DNA of 8,571 bases. Origin: Pseudomonadota bacterium. Lineage in GTDB: Bacteria; Pseudomonadota; Gammaproteobacteria; Xanthomonadales; Xanthomonadaceae. Shown here piece after piece: positions 1-5,280 of the stretch. A model generated the notes under the pieces. It was not told where the DNA came from. It did no database searches and saw nothing but the letters and a program-made list of their open reading frames with translations. Location: contig JAFAFD010000250.1 in NCBI GenBank assembly GCA_023423675.1, forward strand, positions 1 to 8,571, written 5' to 3'. The first letter of the stretch is position 1; each line of letters opens with the position of its first letter. Both the position numbers and the translations under genes were made by a program.

Positions 1-29
1 GGTCGGATCCCCACAGGGGCTCTGACCCC
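1..29. repeat. Partial intergenic hairpin repeat at the left edge
   Basis: The first 27 bases fold back on themselves: GGTC at 1-4 pairs with GACC at 24-27, and CCCC at 9-12 pairs with GGGG at 16-19 around an ACA loop. Only the 8/20 position is a clear mismatch, and 5/23 is a G-T wobble. The two C bases at 28-29 suggest that matching G bases lie just outside the window. From memory, hairpins of the form GGTCGGATCC...CTCTGACC are frequent between Stenotrophomonas genes, but I cannot count copies here. It could also work as a terminator for the gene to the left, though no clear T-run follows it. Confidence 0.5.
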
Positions 30-73
30 GACCTTCGTTTGCCCTGAACACTGCGCCTGCCGGCCGGTTCTGC

Positions 74-79
74 GACAAT
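74..79 (+). promoter_or_regulatory. Possible -10 element for nagZ
   Basis: GACAAT lies 41 bases before the nagZ start codon and resembles the CACAAT found before the monooxygenase gene at 2884-2889; both are followed by TGCGG. I see no good -35 hexamer at 16-18 bases upstream, so this is a weak prediction. A start near 86 would give a leader of about 35 bases. Confidence 0.25.
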
Positions 80-120
80 GCGGCACTGCGCCATGCGGGC
101 GCCCGTAGTGGAGATCGAAC

Positions 121-1128
121 ATGCTGCTGATCGGCGTTGCCGGCACTGAACTGACCGCCCAGGAACGCGACTGGCTGCAGCACGATGCCGTGGCCGGGGT
201 GGTGCTGTTCAAGCGCAACTTCGCCTCGCGCCAGCAGGTGACCGATCTGAGCGCGGCCATCCGCGCCGCCGCCCCGCGCCCGCAGCTGATCTGCGTGGAC
301 CAGGAAGGCGGTCGCGTGCAGCGTTTCCGCGAGGGCTACAGCGATCTGCCGCCGCTGCAGGACATCGGCGCGCTGTACGCCAGCGACCCGCAGCAGGCGC
401 TGGCCATGGCCGAGCAGCACGCCTGGCTGATGGCCAGCGAAGTGCGCGCCAGCGGCCTGGACCTCAGCTTCGCCCCGGTGGTCGACCTCGGCCGCGGCAA
501 CCGCGCCATCGGCAACCGTGCCTTCAGCGAAGACCCGCAGGTGGTGGCCGCGTTCACCGCGGCCTACGTGCGTGGCATGCACGCCACCGGCATGGCCGCC
601 ACCCTCAAGCATTTCCCCGGCCACGGCACCGTGCTGGAAGACACCCACGTCGACACCGCCATCGACCCGCGCGGGCTGGATGAGCTGCGCGCGCAGGACC
701 TGGTCCCGTTCAGTGCCGGCATCGCCGCCGGTGCCGATGCGGTGATGATGGCGCACGTGATCTACCCGCAGGTGGCGGCGGAACCGGCCGGCTATTCGCC
801 GCGCTGGATCCAGGACACCCTGCGCGGCGAGCTCGGCTTCCGTGGCGTGGTGTTCTCCGATGACATCGGCATGGCCGCCTCGCACAGCGCCGGCGGCGTA
901 CCGGCCCGCGTGCACGCGCACCTGGATGCCGGCTGCGACGTGGTGCTGGTCTGCCACCCCGAACTGGTCGATGAAGCCCTGCACGCCGTGCAGGGACGCT
1001 CCCTCAATACCGCTGCGCTGCTGGGCCTGCTTGGCCGCGGCGCGCTTGGCTGGGATGGCCTGCTGGCCGATGCCCGCCATGGCGACACCCAATCCCGTTT
1101 GCTCCACACCCTTGGAAGAACCGTCTGA
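121..1128 (+). CDS. nagZ: Beta-N-acetylhexosaminidase NagZ (GH3)
   Basis: This cytoplasmic glycosidase removes N-acetylglucosamine from the GlcNAc-anhydroMurNAc-peptides taken up during cell-wall recycling; the products feed AmpG/AmpR signalling and so affect inducible beta-lactamases. The 335 residues match the single-domain Gram-negative NagZ length (about 330-345). Visible signatures are VDQEGGRVQR (59-68), the family motif KHFPGHG (163-169) followed by D174-T-H176 (the catalytic Asp-His dyad on the mobile loop), and FSDD (245-248), whose first Asp, D247, fits the GH3 nucleophile position. There is no signal peptide, as expected. The ATG at 121 has GGAG at 110-113. The stop TGATG shares one base with the next gene, so the two are probably translated together. 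Family assignment is very secure; the beta-lactamase role here is inferred from relatives. Confidence 0.97.
   Translation: MLLIGVAGTELTAQERDWLQHDAVAGVVLFKRNFASRQQVTDLSAAIRAAAPRPQLICVDQEGGRVQRFREGYSDLPPLQDIGALYASDPQQALAMAEQHAWLMASEVRASGLDLSFAPVVDLGRGNRAIGNRAFSEDPQVVAAFTAAYVRGMHATGMAATLKHFPGHGTVLEDTHVDTAIDPRGLDELRAQDLVPFSAGIAAGADAVMMAHVIYPQVAAEPAGYSPRWIQDTLRGELGFRGVVFSDDIGMAASHSAGGVPARVHAHLDAGCDVVLVCHPELVDEALHAVQGRSLNTAALLGLLGRGALGWDGLLADARHGDTQSRLLHTLGRTV
1114..1120 (+). promoter_or_regulatory. Ribosome binding site of hpt inside nagZ
   Basis: GGAAGAA ends seven bases before the ATG at 1128 and lies within the last codons of nagZ. Together with the TGATG stop/start overlap it supports translational coupling and fixes the hpt start. 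Confidence 0.7.
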
Positions 1129-1682
1129 TGCCGAACCTCACCATTTCCCAGGCCCTGGCCCAGGCCGACCTGCTGGTCGACCGTCCCACCATCGACAAGG
1201 CCATCGCCAGCATCGCCGACGCGATCGCACGCGACTACGAGGGCGAGGTCCCGCTGTTCCTGTCCATCATGCACGGTGCGCTGCCGTTCGCCGGCCAGCT
1301 GGCGCTGGAGCTGGGTGCGCGCGGCCAGGACGTGCAGTTCGATTACCTGCACGCCACCCGCTACCGCGGTGAAACCACCGGCGGCGACCTGGTGTGGAAG
1401 CACAAGCCGGCCACCGCGCTGTTCGGCCGCCGCGTGCTGCTGGTCGACGACATCCTCGACGAGGGCTACACCCTGCAGGGCGTGCGCACCTGGTGCCTGG
1501 AACAGGGCGCCACCGACGTGCGCATCGCGGCGATGACCGTGAAGAAGCACGACCGCGGCCTGCCGGACGTCACCGCTGACTACGCCGGCATCGAACTGCC
1601 TGACCGTTATGTCTTCGGCTTCGGCATGGACGTCAACGAAACCCTGCGCTGCGTGCCGGCCATCTACGCGATGAAGGAATAA
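1128..1682 (+). CDS. hpt: Hypoxanthine-guanine phosphoribosyltransferase
   Basis: This cytosolic purine-salvage enzyme joins hypoxanthine (and usually guanine) to PRPP, giving IMP or GMP. The 184 residues fit the type I phosphoribosyltransferase fold. The PRPP-binding loop is VLLVDDILDEGYT (103-115), with the paired acids D107-D108 and with E112 where many relatives have Thr or Ser. LSIMHGALPF (45-54) is the first loop. KK at 139-140 is the usual purine-contacting Lys region, and VFGFGMD (162-168) is the base-stacking/hood motif. The start overlaps the nagZ stop by one base and has a ribosome site at 1114-1120. The downstream gene makes hypoxanthine from methylthioinosine, so the pair forms a salvage step. 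Whether it prefers hypoxanthine over guanine cannot be read from sequence alone. Confidence 0.93.
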   Translation: MPNLTISQALAQADLLVDRPTIDKAIASIADAIARDYEGEVPLFLSIMHGALPFAGQLALELGARGQDVQFDYLHATRYRGETTGGDLVWKHKPATALFGRRVLLVDDILDEGYTLQGVRTWCLEQGATDVRIAAMTVKKHDRGLPDVTADYAGIELPDRYVFGFGMDVNETLRCVPAIYAMKE

Positions 1683-1724
1683 AGGCGGGCCGTTCGCGGC
1701 CTGTCCTTGTCCTGTCCTGTCCCG

Positions 1725-1757
1725 CGCCGGCATCTTCGGGTGCCGGCGTTTGTCTTT
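1725..1757 (+). terminator. UUCG-loop intrinsic terminator/attenuator between hpt and mtnP
   Basis: CGCCGGCATC (1725-1734) pairs with GGTGCCGGCG (1739-1748): ten pairs with one T-G wobble, closed by C and G around a TTCG tetraloop, which is an unusually stable loop. A T-rich but interrupted tail (TTTGTCTTT, 1749-1757) follows. It starts 42 bases after the hpt stop and ends about 15 bases before the mtnP start. The interrupted tail suggests incomplete termination. Confidence 0.65.
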
Positions 1758-1760
1758 CCT

Positions 1761-1764
1761 GGAG
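1761..1764 (+). promoter_or_regulatory. Ribosome binding site that fixes the mtnP start
   Basis: GGAG sits eight bases before the ATG at 1773. The reading frame stays open upstream to a TTG at 1707, but that stretch would run through the terminator hairpin, so the ATG at 1773 is preferred. Confidence 0.75.
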
Positions 1765-1772
1765 TGCATTGC

Positions 1773-2519
1773 ATGCAACAGATTGCCCTGGCCGTGATTG
1801 GCGGCACCGGTGTCTACAACCTGGCCAAGCTCGACGACGTGCAGACGCACGAGGTCGAGACCCGTTTCGGTCGTCCGTCCGGCCCGGTGCGCGTGGGCAC
1901 GCTGCTCGGCAACCGCGTGGCCTTCCTGGCGCGCCACGGCGAGGGCCATTCGCTGCCGCCGCACAAGATCAACTACCGCGCCAACCTGGCTGCGCTGCAG
2001 CAGATCGGCGCGCAGCGGGTGCTGGCGCTGAACACGGTGGGCGGCATCGGTGACGATTTCGGTCCGCGCGTGCTGGCCTGCCCGGACCAGATCATCGATT
2101 ACACCTGGGGCCGGATCAGCACGATCTGCGAGGAAGAGGGCACCGACGTGGTGCACGTGGACTTCGGCCACCCCTACATGCCGATGCTGCGCAGCAAAAT
2201 CCTGGCTGCGGCAAAGGTGACCGGCGTGAAGGTGCACGATGGCGGCTGCTATGGCGCCACCCAGGGTCCGCGCCTGGAAACCATCGCCGAAATCGCCCGC
2301 ATGCGCCGTGACGGCTGCGACCTGGTGGGCATGACCGGCATGCCGGAAGCCGCGCTGGCACGGGAGCTGGGGCTGGATTACGCCTGCCTGGCGATCGTGG
2401 CGAACTGGGCCGCAGGCTGCGGTGACGGCGAGGAGATCACCATGGCCGAAGTGCTGGCCAACGTGCAGGCCGCCAGCAACGGACTTCCGGAACTGGTCGG
2501 CGAATTGGCGCGGGGGTGA
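1773..2519 (+). CDS. mtnP: S-methyl-5'-thioinosine phosphorylase (MTAP/PNP family)
   Basis: This cytosolic nucleoside phosphorylase is predicted to split S-methyl-5'-thioinosine with phosphate into hypoxanthine and 5-methylthioribose 1-phosphate. In Pseudomonas aeruginosa this replaces direct cleavage of methylthioadenosine. The 248 residues match the family (about 245). Visible motifs are GGTG (10-13, phosphate loop), RHGEGHSLPPHKINYRA (54-70), NTVGGIG (87-93), TQGPRLET (163-170) and VGMTGMPEAALARE (185-198). In the purine-recognition loop, human MTAP has TDYDCW with two Asp for a 6-amino purine; here the aligned residues are ANWAAG (210-215), with Asn for the first Asp and Ala for the second. 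This fits 6-oxopurine use, but it is an alignment by eye. The gene next to hpt strengthens the call. Alternative: a methylthioadenosine or purine nucleoside phosphorylase. Confidence 0.88.
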   Translation: MQQIALAVIGGTGVYNLAKLDDVQTHEVETRFGRPSGPVRVGTLLGNRVAFLARHGEGHSLPPHKINYRANLAALQQIGAQRVLALNTVGGIGDDFGPRVLACPDQIIDYTWGRISTICEEEGTDVVHVDFGHPYMPMLRSKILAAAKVTGVKVHDGGCYGATQGPRLETIAEIARMRRDGCDLVGMTGMPEAALARELGLDYACLAIVANWAAGCGDGEEITMAEVLANVQAASNGLPELVGELARG

Positions 2520-2548
2520 TTGTCATCCTCGGGCAAGCTTTGCATACT
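2520..2548 (+). promoter_or_regulatory. Sigma-70-type promoter of the cold-shock gene
   Basis: TTGTCA (2520-2525, five of six to consensus) and CATACT (2543-2548, four of six) are separated by exactly 17 bases. The -35 box begins on the base after the mtnP stop codon. Transcription would start near 2555, giving a leader of about 52 bases, short compared with the long leader of E. coli cspA. Confidence 0.6.
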
Positions 2549-2554
2549 CAGCCG

Positions 2555-2573
2555 GTACGCGGGTTCAGCGTAC
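2555..2573 (+). promoter_or_regulatory. Hairpin at the predicted 5' end of the csp mRNA
   Basis: GTACGC (2555-2560) and GCGTAC (2568-2573) form a perfect six-pair stem with a seven-base loop GGGTTCA. It begins about where the promoter would start transcription, so it would cap the messenger's 5' end. A role in RNA stability or temperature response is only a possibility. Confidence 0.4.
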
Positions 2574-2589
2574 ACCACCCATTCATTGC

Positions 2590-2594
2590 AAAGG
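2590..2594 (+). promoter_or_regulatory. Ribosome binding site of the cold-shock gene
   Basis: AAAGG lies 12 bases before the ATG at 2607, a longer gap than usual, with an A/T-rich spacer. It is the only purine-rich stretch in the leader, and the protein alignment leaves no doubt about the start. Confidence 0.5.
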
Positions 2595-2606
2595 TCTCGC
2601 ATTAAC

Positions 2607-2813
2607 ATGCCGAACGGTACCGTCAAGTGGTTCAACGACGCCAAGGGATTTGGCTTCATCTCGCCGGAGGATGGCAGCGCCGACGTGTTCGCGCACTTCT
2701 CCGCCATCAACTCCAAGGGCTTCCGCAGCCTGCAGGAAGGCCAGCGTGTCACTTATGACGTGACCCAGGGCCCGAAGGGTGCCCAGGCTTCGAACATCAC
2801 GCCGGCCGAGTGA
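2607..2813 (+). CDS. CspA-family cold-shock protein
   Basis: This is a single cold-shock domain of 68 residues, the usual size. It binds single-stranded RNA and DNA and is expected to act as an RNA chaperone in the cytoplasm. Both nucleic-acid motifs are intact: RNP1 as KGFGFI (13-18) and RNP2 as VFAHF (27-31), with W8 and F9 adding to the aromatic face; the C-terminal strand [10 protein letters not shown] (55-64) is typical. The frame is open back to 2520, but the domain begins at the ATG at 2607, which matches family N-termini. It has its own promoter and a strong terminator, so it is a single-gene unit. Whether it is cold-induced, and which Csp paralogue it is, cannot be told from the sequence. 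Confidence 0.96.
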   Translation: MPNGTVKWFNDAKGFGFISPEDGSADVFAHFSAINSKGFRSLQEGQRVTYDVTQGPKGAQASNITPAE

Positions 2814-2832
2814 TCCACTCGACAGTGCGTTG

Positions 2833-2861
2833 AAAACCCCGCTACGGCGGGGTTTTTTTTT
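2833..2861 (+). terminator. Strong intrinsic terminator of the cold-shock gene
   Basis: CCCCGC (2837-2842) pairs with GCGGGG (2847-2852) around a TACG loop and is followed by nine T residues (2853-2861). Four A bases before the stem can pair with the first T bases, so the element could also terminate transcription from the opposite strand. It lies 20 bases after the csp stop. Confidence 0.95.
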
Positions 2862-2889
2862 GCGCACGGCATCGGCTGGCGGGCACAAT
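2860..2889 (+). promoter_or_regulatory. Predicted promoter of the monooxygenase gene (leaderless)
   Basis: TTGCGC (2860-2865) and CACAAT (2884-2889) are 18 bases apart. Transcription starting about seven bases after the -10 box would fall on the ATG at 2896 itself, and no Shine-Dalgarno sequence precedes that codon. The first two T bases of the -35 box are the last bases of the csp terminator's T-run. The -35 match is modest. Confidence 0.4.
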
Positions 2890-2895
2890 GCGGGC

Positions 2896-4164
2896 ATGAC
2901 GGAACGACTGCGCATCGCCGTGATCGGCTACGGCACCGCCGGCCAGGCATTGGCCATCCTGCTCACCCGCGATGGCCACGAGGTGGAGATCTTCGAACGG
3001 GTGCCGACGCCGGGGCCGGTGGGTGCCGGCTTCCTGCTGCAGCCCAGCGGCCTGCAGGTGCTGTGGCAGATGGGCCTGCTGGACGGGGTGCGCGCGCATG
3101 CGGCACCGGTGCACCGGCTGTATGGCGATACGCCGTGCGAGCGCGCGGTGATGGACATGGGCTACGCCGGGCTGGATGCGCGCCTGCATGGGCTGGGCAT
3201 GCAGCGCGGGGCGCTGTTCTCGCTGCTTGACCAGGCCCGCGACGGCGCCGGCCAGCTGCATGTCGGCACCACCATCGTTTCGGTGGATGCCGAACAGGGC
3301 CGCCTGCGCGACAGCGAGGGGCGCCAGCATGGGCCGTTCGACCTGATGGTGGCTGCCGATGGTGCGGCGTCCACGCTGCGCGGCGGCGTCGAGCAGGGCA
3401 TCGCGCTGGACCGGGTCTACCCGTGGGGCGCGCTGTGGTGTCTGCTGCCGGCCGAGGACTGGCAGCACATGAGCGAGCTGCGGCAGCGCTACGTGGCCGC
3501 GCGCAGGATGATCGGGCTGCTGCCGGTCGGCACGCGGCCGGGCGACGGTACGCCGCGCCTGAGTTTCTTCTGGAGCCTGCCGCGCGCGGATTTCGAGCGC
3601 TGGCAGGCCGATGGCATGGCGCCATGGCTGGAAGAGCTGCACGCGTTGTGGCCGCAGGCCAGTGCGCGCTTCGCCCACCTGCAGGAGCCGGGCCAGCTGG
3701 CCCGTGCGGTCTACCGCGATGCGGTGATGAAGCGCTGGCACCAGGGCCGCCTGGTGCTGGCCGGCGATGCCGCGCATGCGATGAGCCCGCAGCTGGGGCA
3801 GGGCGTCAACATGGCCCTGCTGGACGCGCTGGCGCTGCGCGATGCACTGCGCACGCACGGTGGCGGCGAGGCGGCGCTGCTGGCCTACCAGGCGCAGCGC
3901 CGCGCACACGTGGCGGTCTACCAGCGCTGGAGCCGCTGGCTGACGCCGTTGTTCCAGTCCGACCGCGATGTATGGGCCAAGGCGCGCGATGTGCTGCTCG
4001 GCCCGATGGGACGCATGCCCGGCGGGCGTGGCCACATGCTGCGTGTGCTCAGTGGCACCCAGCACGGCTGGTTCGGTGCGATGGCGCTGGATCCGGCTTT
4101 CATCGAGGCGCTTGCACAGGCCCCGGCAGGCCTGCCGATCAGCCCGATTCCGCTGCGTGCCTGA
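2896..4164 (+). CDS. FAD-dependent monooxygenase, class A (PHBH/UbiH type)
   Basis: This is a flavoprotein of 422 residues, predicted to hydroxylate an organic (often aromatic) substrate using NAD(P)H and oxygen. The three family fingerprints are in order: GYGTAG (11-16) of the FAD Rossmann fold, ending in an acidic residue at E34 (EIFER); the DG motif DGAASTLR (155-162); and the GD motif AGDAAHAMSPQLGQG (289-303), which binds the FAD ribityl chain. The middle part (170-285) would form the substrate domain. There is no signal peptide or clear membrane segment. The frame extends 39 codons upstream, but those cross the csp terminator, and the Rossmann strand starts just after the ATG at 2896. 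No neighbour suggests a substrate: it is flanked by csp and an orphan gene. The family is clear; the substrate is unknown. Confidence 0.9.
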   Translation: MTERLRIAVIGYGTAGQALAILLTRDGHEVEIFERVPTPGPVGAGFLLQPSGLQVLWQMGLLDGVRAHAAPVHRLYGDTPCERAVMDMGYAGLDARLHGLGMQRGALFSLLDQARDGAGQLHVGTTIVSVDAEQGRLRDSEGRQHGPFDLMVAADGAASTLRGGVEQGIALDRVYPWGALWCLLPAEDWQHMSELRQRYVAARRMIGLLPVGTRPGDGTPRLSFFWSLPRADFERWQADGMAPWLEELHALWPQASARFAHLQEPGQLARAVYRDAVMKRWHQGRLVLAGDAAHAMSPQLGQGVNMALLDALALRDALRTHGGGEAALLAYQAQRRAHVAVYQRWSRWLTPLFQSDRDVWAKARDVLLGPMGRMPGGRGHMLRVLSGTQHGWFGAMALDPAFIEALAQAPAGLPISPIPLRA

Positions 4165-4276
4165 ACCGCGTGGTCACGGCAATTAACGAACACCTCACCC
4201 CGGATATGCGAGAAGAGGGGAGCACGCCATCGGCGCGTCGCCCGTTTTCCTTTCCGTGATCAGACATCGCGCGTGG

Positions 4277-4322
4277 CCGGGCGGCACTGCCGTCGCGGCC
4301 TGTTGCGGCCCGGATGCGCCGC
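4277..4322 (+). promoter_or_regulatory. GC-rich leader with two competing hairpins
   Basis: CCGGGC (4277-4282) can pair with GCCCGG (4308-4313), enclosing a small GCCG/CGGC hairpin at 4289-4299. Alternatively GCGGC (4305-4309) can pair with GCCGC (4318-4322). The two folds share bases 4308-4309 and exclude each other, and lie just before the AGGAGG at 4331. In DNA this rich in G+C, such pairings also arise by chance. The rest of 4165-4341 shows only weak promoter candidates (for example TTAACG at 4183 and TATGCG at 4205). Confidence 0.2.
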
Positions 4323-4330
4323 AGGATTCG

Positions 4331-4336
4331 AGGAGG
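4331..4336 (+). promoter_or_regulatory. Perfect Shine-Dalgarno that fixes the start of the 89-residue gene
   Basis: AGGAGG is five bases before the ATG at 4342 (the first ATG, at 4337, is too close to be used). It argues against the upstream in-frame GTG at 4273 and is the best evidence that the small gene is translated. Confidence 0.75.
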
Positions 4337-4341
4337 ATGCC

Positions 4342-4611
4342 ATGTTGTTCGCGGTCGATGAGCTGGAATCGGAAATCTGCAAGCTGAGGGGCCTGCTGCA
4401 GATGCTGCACGAGGACCAGCCCGACGTCCTGGAAGATGTATTCGAGTTCCATGTGGGCAGCCTGATCAGCCATTCGGCACCCGCGCACCATGCGCGTATC
4501 CGCAGCAGCGCGCGGGAAATGCTGGTTGCCATCCAGGCACTGCCACGGCGCAGCGATAACAACAAAGCTGATTTCCGGCTGATGCCGGAACTGCTCGCGC
4601 GCCCGGCCTGA
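4342..4611 (+). CDS. Hypothetical protein, 89 residues, family not recognised
   Basis: I do not recognise this protein. It has a perfect AGGAGG site and a composition like a real gene. Residues 5-65 look almost wholly helical, with one leucine-rich amphipathic stretch (LESEICKLRGLLQMLHE, 8-24), an acidic linker (DQPDVLEDVFEFHV, 25-38), and a second helix carrying several His and Arg (HSAPAHHARIRSSAREM, 44-60). The C-terminus is polar and basic and probably loose. There is no signal peptide, membrane span, or Cys-based metal site (one Cys, C13). It lies 177 bases after the monooxygenase and converges with pdeM, 27 bases apart, so it is probably a single-gene unit. A small cytoplasmic helical or dimerising protein is a reasonable description; no function is proposed. 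Confidence 0.7.
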   Translation: MLFAVDELESEICKLRGLLQMLHEDQPDVLEDVFEFHVGSLISHSAPAHHARIRSSAREMLVAIQALPRRSDNNKADFRLMPELLARPA

Positions 4612-4630
4612 GCCTGGCGCAGGTCCGCCC

Positions 4631-4651
4631 GCCCGTCGTCAGCGCACGGGC
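4631..4651. terminator. Weak hairpin at the convergent gene junction
   Basis: GCCCGT (4631-4636) and ACGGGC (4646-4651) form a six-pair stem with a nine-base loop, lying between the 89-residue gene and pdeM and overlapping the last codons of pdeM. No T-run follows on either strand, so it could at most slow polymerase or block RNA decay. Confidence 0.2.
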
Positions 4652-5280
4652 AGGGCGACCAGCGCGTCGTCCACGCAGGCGATCCATTGTTCGCCGCCTA
4701 GCCGCGGTGGCACCACGCCGGCGGTGAATGCCGAGAACGCGGGCAGCACCGTCTGTCCCGCCCGCAGCCAGAATGCAGGAAAGCGCCGTCGCAAAGCAGG
4801 CAGGGCGACCTGAGGATGCACATGGCCAGCGATCACATGGACATCGTCAGCCTGTCGCGGCTCATGGCAGAGCAGGAACGGTCCCAGCCGCAGGTCGTCG
4901 TGGATCTGCACCTGCAGCGCCGCATGCGGGAGCTGCCGGTCATGGTTGCCGCGCACTACGTGCACGTCCAGCGCAGCATGCTGCTCGCGCCAGCCCAGCC
5001 ATTGCCGATGCCAGGCCGCGCGATGCGCCGGCCCGTGCAGGATGTCGCCGAGGATCCACAGTTCGCGGCATGCGTGCTGCTGCACGAGCGCCTGCAGGCG
5101 CTGCAGGTCGTCTTCGGTGCCGCCGCTCGGAAGGGCGATGCCGGCACGACGGAACACATCGGCCTTGCCCAGATGCAGGTCGGCGATCAGCAGCGCGCGG
5201 CGTGCCGGCCACCACAGTGCACGCGCGCCAAGCAGGCACATCGGTTCGCCGCTCAGCTGCACAGGTAATTCAGTAGCCAT
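4639..5280 (-). CDS. pdeM: Ligase-associated DNA damage response endonuclease PdeM
   Basis: This calcineurin-like metallophosphoesterase of 213 residues is predicted to be a metal-dependent (probably Mn) phosphodiesterase/nuclease of the ligase-associated repair cluster. All metal-binding motifs are intact: DLH (34-36), GDILH (78-82), GNHD (111-114), CHEP (138-141) and GHVH (152-155). The ATG at 5280 lies inside the helicase gene, giving an 11-base overlap, and has GGAG seven bases upstream on the minus strand. The frame runs 18 codons further up within the helicase, but those do not resemble the family. It is the last gene of a leftward operon: ligase, helicase, PdeM. The relatives' biochemistry supports nuclease activity; the natural substrate is not settled. 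Confidence 0.93.
   Translation of the reverse strand: MATELPVQLSGEPMCLLGARALWWPARRALLIADLHLGKADVFRRAGIALPSGGTEDDLQRLQALVQQHACRELWILGDILHGPAHRAAWHRQWLGWREQHAALDVHVVRGNHDRQLPHAALQVQIHDDLRLGPFLLCHEPRQADDVHVIAGHVHPQVALPALRRRFPAFWLRAGQTVLPAFSAFTAGVVPPRLGGEQWIACVDDALVALPVR

Noticed and set aside
1707..1772. A TTG start giving mtnP 22 extra residues.
   Set aside because: The extension would be coded by the terminator hairpin. The ATG at 1773 has GGAG at good spacing and gives the family's usual N-terminus.
792..2237. A 481-codon minus-strand frame across nagZ, hpt and mtnP.
   Set aside because: It crosses three well-supported genes and an intergenic terminator and has no recognisable domain.
2779..2895. 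A 39-residue N-terminal extension of the monooxygenase that might be a targeting peptide.
   Set aside because: It overlaps the end of csp and runs through the csp terminator. The Rossmann fold starts directly after the ATG at 2896.
2842..4065. A 407-codon minus-strand frame opposite the monooxygenase.
   Set aside because: Its composition is low in complexity (Gln, Arg, His, Ala), and the opposite strand has complete FAD-binding fingerprints.
4206..4259. A 17-codon open frame before the 89-residue gene, considered as a leader peptide.
   Set aside because: It has no ribosome site, no run of codons for one amino acid, and no attenuator after it.
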